NCBI GenBank assembly: GCA_030431945.1
Contig: JAUIIF010000179.1
Span: forward strand, 1 to 8,207
DNA: 8,207 nt
Reading direction: 5' to 3'
Source of the DNA: Bacteroidia bacterium
Lineage (GTDB): Bacteria; Bacteroidota; Bacteroidia; Chitinophagales; Saprospiraceae
Positions within the stretch are counted from its first letter, which is position 1; each line of letters starts with the position of its first letter. This document shows, piece by piece, positions 6,267 through 8,207 of this stretch. Position numbers and translations under genes: made by a program. Below the pieces are notes generated by a model. It saw only the letters and a program-made list of their open reading frames with translations. It made no database searches and had not been told where the DNA came from.

Positions 6267-6453
6267 AAACACGAGGGGCAAGCTCTGCTCGCTACGATAG
6301 GCGGACCTCCGAACTTTAGCGAAGGATTGATTTTATAAGGGATGGTGCATTTTGATATGGACACCCCAGCCATTCTTGGCACCAGCCTTTGCCGTTTCGA
6401 CGAAAACTCCCCCCACTGATGCCTCCCGGAGCTCCCCGGGAAGGCCTGAAAAG

Positions 6454-6516
6454 CCCTGCCGGCAAGCGTTCCGAAAAGGGGAAATGACGCCTGGCGTACA
6501 GAAATTGTCGGCAGGG
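6454..6516 (+). other. Long stem-loop: 12-base arms with one G-T wobble
   Basis: CCCTGCCGGCAA (6454-6465) can pair with TTGTCGGCAGGG (6505-6516) over all 12 positions if the single mismatch is counted as a G-U pair on the plus-strand RNA. The loop is 39 bases and holds small complementary pieces (TTCC with GGAA, GCGT with ACGC). It lies about 90 bases before the next gene. It could be a leader structure, an element end or chance. Confidence 0.4.
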
Positions 6517-6605
6517 TACGTATTCAGGCATAACGGCCAAATATTATATTGCATGCCGCCTTATTTGCCTACATTACGGCCGCAATACTTGGGTAATAAA
6601 GATTT

Positions 6606-8207
6606 ATGGAGAAGTTACGAGGCAAATTCTCGTGGGTGCCTACCCCACGAAAGGCAACACTAATTTGGTTTTTGCTGCTACTACTTCCACTACTGGGCTT
6701 TGGCCAGGGGGAAGATTGCGTGGATGCAGGAATTGTCTGTGACGGTAGTACCATTACCTTTCAGCCGGCGGGGACCGGCACCAATGATTTTGCCGGTGGG
6801 ACCAACCAGGGTTGCCTTTCTTCCGGAGAACGCTTTTCTGCCTGGTATTTTTTTGAGTTGAACAGTTCCACGCCGCCAAACACCGTTCTTACATTCGTCA
6901 TCACCCCTGAGTCTGGCCCCGGTGGGCGTGATTATGACTTTGCCATTTGGGGGCCTACGACTGCTGCCAGCCCCATGACCTGTGGCAACCTCGGCAATCC
7001 GATTCGTTGTTCCTATTCTGGAATTCAGGGGCCGACCGGCCTGTCCACCTCCGCCAGTGACAACTCGGAAGGTGCAGGCGGTAATGCGTTTGTGGCGCCT
7101 CTGGTGGTAAATGCGGGGGAAGGCTACTGGCTGATGATTGACAATTTTTCCATCAGTTCCAACGGCTTTGACCTGGTGTGGAATACGGCGGGGCAGTACC
7201 TGAACTGTAGCGAAGACCCTGTATGCGGCGCTGCTATTTTCGATACCGGCGGCGAGTCCGGCAACTACCAGAACGATCAGTTGGTAGAATACTCCGTCTG
7301 CCCCGATAATCCCGGCGATGCCGTTTCCATATACTTCAAAGAGTATAATATCGATTGTAGTGATGCAATAACGATATACAACGGACCGAGTGCTGCCGAT
7401 CCGGTGCTGACCAGCTTTTGCGGCGTGGGCGGGGAGGTGACCTTCACTTCAACTCATCCTTCCGGCTGTCTTTTCTTCCGCTTTACTTCGGACGCAGCGG
7501 TCACCGCTCAGGGGTGGGTGGGCGATATTATTTGCGAGCCTAACTGTGTAGCGAACTGCACGGACACGCGGACCCTGCCTTGCGACGATGGCGACCCGTG
7601 TACGGAAAATGATATGGAGACCCTGGATTGTGATGACAGTGTCTGTGTACCTTGTATGGGTACCCCCGTAGCAGCTTGTAGCCAGACGTCCGTGCAAGCC
7701 TGTGATGACGGTGACCCCTGCACGGAAAACGACCAGGAAGAAATTGATGATTGTACCGGTGCCGTCTGCGTCCCCTGCATGGGCACGCCCCTGGCCGCCT
7801 GCACGCAAAGTACCGTAAGAACCTGTGATGATGGCGACCCGTGTACGGAAAACGACATGGAGGAAGTCGATGATTGTACCGGTGCCATCTGTGTGCCGTG
7901 TATGGGTACCCCTCTTCCCGCCTGTACCCAAACAACCGTTAGAACCTGTGATGATGGCGACCCGTGTACGGACAACGACATGGAGGAAGTCGATGATTGT
8001 ACCGGTAGCGTCTGTGTACCGTGTATGGGAACACCGGTAGCGGCTTGTACCGAGACTTCCGACCGCCCCTGTGATGATGGCGACCCGTGTACGCTGGACG
8101 ATATGGAAACGGTGGACGATTGTACCGGTGCCATCTGTGTGCCGTGTACCGGCCGGCCGGCTGCCGCCTGTGAACTGACTTCAGTTCGTACCTGTGATGA
8201 CGGGAAC
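6606..8207 (+). CDS. Large secreted protein with CUB domain and six-cysteine tandem repeats (incomplete at the right edge)
   Basis: The frame is open from the ATG at 6606 to the end of the window, 534 codons without a stop; an in-frame TAA lies three codons before the ATG. Residues 1-34 form a signal peptide with a basic n-region and the core LIWFLLLLLPLLGFG, probably cleaved after Gln34. Residues 38-205 form a beta-rich domain with paired cysteines and the words GCLSSGE, WYFFEL, DYDFAIWGP and IDNFS, a type frequent in large surface proteins of Saprospiraceae-like bacteria. Residues about 207-311 are a CUB domain (FDTGGESGNYQN, EYSVCP, DAITIYNGP, CLFFRF, GWVGDIIC). From residue 326 come 41-residue repeats with six cysteines each (CDDGDPCT, DDCTG, CVPC, a final C). 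The protein is probably exported to the surface; a type IX secretion C-terminal signal, if present, is outside the window. Adhesion or matrix binding is inference. Confidence 0.85.
   Translation, partial: MEKLRGKFSWVPTPRKATLIWFLLLLLPLLGFGQGEDCVDAGIVCDGSTITFQPAGTGTNDFAGGTNQGCLSSGERFSAWYFFELNSSTPPNTVLTFVITPESGPGGRDYDFAIWGPTTAASPMTCGNLGNPIRCSYSGIQGPTGLSTSASDNSEGAGGNAFVAPLVVNAGEGYWLMIDNFSISSNGFDLVWNTAGQYLNCSEDPVCGAAIFDTGGESGNYQNDQLVEYSVCPDNPGDAVSIYFKEYNIDCSDAITIYNGPSAADPVLTSFCGVGGEVTFTSTHPSGCLFFRFTSDAAVTAQGWVGDIICEPNCVANCTDTRTLPCDDGDPCTENDMETLDCDDSVCVPCMGTPVAACSQTSVQACDDGDPCTENDQEEIDDCTGAVCVPCMGTPLAACTQSTVRTCDDGDPCTENDMEEVDDCTGAICVPCMGTPLPACTQTTVRTCDDGDPCTDNDMEEVDDCTGSVCVPCMGTPVAACTETSDRPCDDGDPCTLDDMETVDDCTGAICVPCTGRPAAACELTSVRTCDDGN
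7581..8207 (+). repeat. In-frame tandem repeat, 120-123 bases per unit, five full units and a sixth cut off
   Basis: Units begin at TGC/TGT codons at 7581 (120 bases), 7701, 7824, 7947 and 8070 (123 bases each), with a sixth beginning at 8193. Each codes for about 41 residues with cysteines at unit positions 1, 7, 18, 23, 26 and 34, consistent with three disulfides per unit, and an Asp/Glu-rich first half (DDGDPCTEND) that could bind calcium. Unit 1 is one residue shorter. Units 3 and 4 are nearly identical over their first half. Confidence 0.92.

Larger units (their letters stand above)
6201..6554 (-). pseudogene. Possible decayed reading frame interrupted by one stop
   Basis: On the minus strand an ATG at 6554 opens 73 codons ending at a TAA (6335-6333). 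The same frame continues for 43 more codons to a TAA at 6203-6201. The middle part reads like real protein (GGVFVETAKAGAKNGWGVHI, then KMHHPL), and the continuation after the stop does too (SLPLVFVVQFVTPGWVKSS). I cannot name a family. It may be a broken gene, a remnant of a mobile or repeated element, or chance in G+C-rich DNA. Confidence 0.25.
6088..6605. other. Gene-poor stretch of 518 bases between the TraB/GumN gene and the cysteine-rich protein gene
   Basis: No intact gene is supported. It holds the palindrome at 6097-6108, a TTACCC/GGGTAA hairpin (6236-6241 with 6248-6253), the second copy of the 16-base motif (6251-6266), a possible broken minus-strand reading frame (6201-6554) and a long stem (6454-6516). 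The last 60 bases are AT-richer and should hold the promoter of the downstream gene; the best candidate is TTTG at 6563-6566 with TACTTGGG at 6586-6593, a poor match. Confidence 0.5.

Noticed and set aside
7449..8134. Long minus-strand open frames (up to 208 codons) with Ser/Gln/Val-rich or basic repeated words across the right end
   Set aside because: They are the antisense of the in-frame cysteine repeats; their periodicity follows the plus-strand repeat, and the plus frame has a signal peptide, a CUB domain and conserved cysteines.
7581..8207. CRISPR array
   Set aside because: The period is 120-123 bases, the repeats are in frame, coding and diverged at third positions, and there are no unique spacers.

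Overview
The window looks like chromosomal DNA from a Bacteroidota species, most likely a marine Saprospiraceae or Lewinella-type organism; this placement is inference. It rests on the coding style (roughly 55-60% G+C in most genes), one intergenic site that fits the Bacteroidota -7 promoter element (TAnnTTTG), the weakness of Shine-Dalgarno sites, and a large secreted CUB-domain protein with cysteine-rich tandem repeats of a kind common in that group.

Layout. Positions 1-4911 carry seven genes, all on the minus strand. Read in the direction of transcription they are: a DoxX-like membrane protein (4911-4495), acetylglutamate kinase argB (4458-3685), an AT-rich YdeI/OmdA-like gene (3655-3089), a secreted DUF2059 protein (2961-2512), an RBBP9/YdeN-type serine hydrolase (2335-1802), a fusion of a calcineurin-like metallophosphoesterase to an AhpD-like domain (1672-386), and the first 100 codons of the radical SAM enzyme ArsS (302 to the left edge). 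From 5098 on, genes are on the plus strand: a TraB/GumN-family lipoprotein (5098-6087), a gene-poor stretch of about 520 bases with a possible decayed reading frame and hairpins, and a large secreted protein (6606 to the right edge, incomplete) with a signal peptide, a beta-rich N-terminal domain, a CUB domain and 41-residue six-cysteine repeats.

How the genes work together. The clearest functional unit is the left end: ArsS makes arsenosugar precursors from methylated arsenic, and AhpD-like proteins of this type are known neighbours of arsS. Here that partner is fused to a phosphoesterase. ArsM, the methyltransferase expected upstream in the pathway, is not in the window and could lie further left. 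DoxX and argB are 36 bases apart and may share a transcript. The other genes look like a co-oriented series without an obvious shared pathway. The 4912-5097 divergent intergenic region holds overlapping inverted repeats and a good -7 element for the TraB/GumN gene.

Points deserving attention are the phosphoesterase/AhpD fusion, the abrupt change in codon usage inside arsS, the AT-rich YdeI-like islet, the near-identical repeat units in the right-hand protein, the overlapping inverted repeats, a 16-base motif found at two intergenic sites, and the untranslated-looking region 6088-6605.
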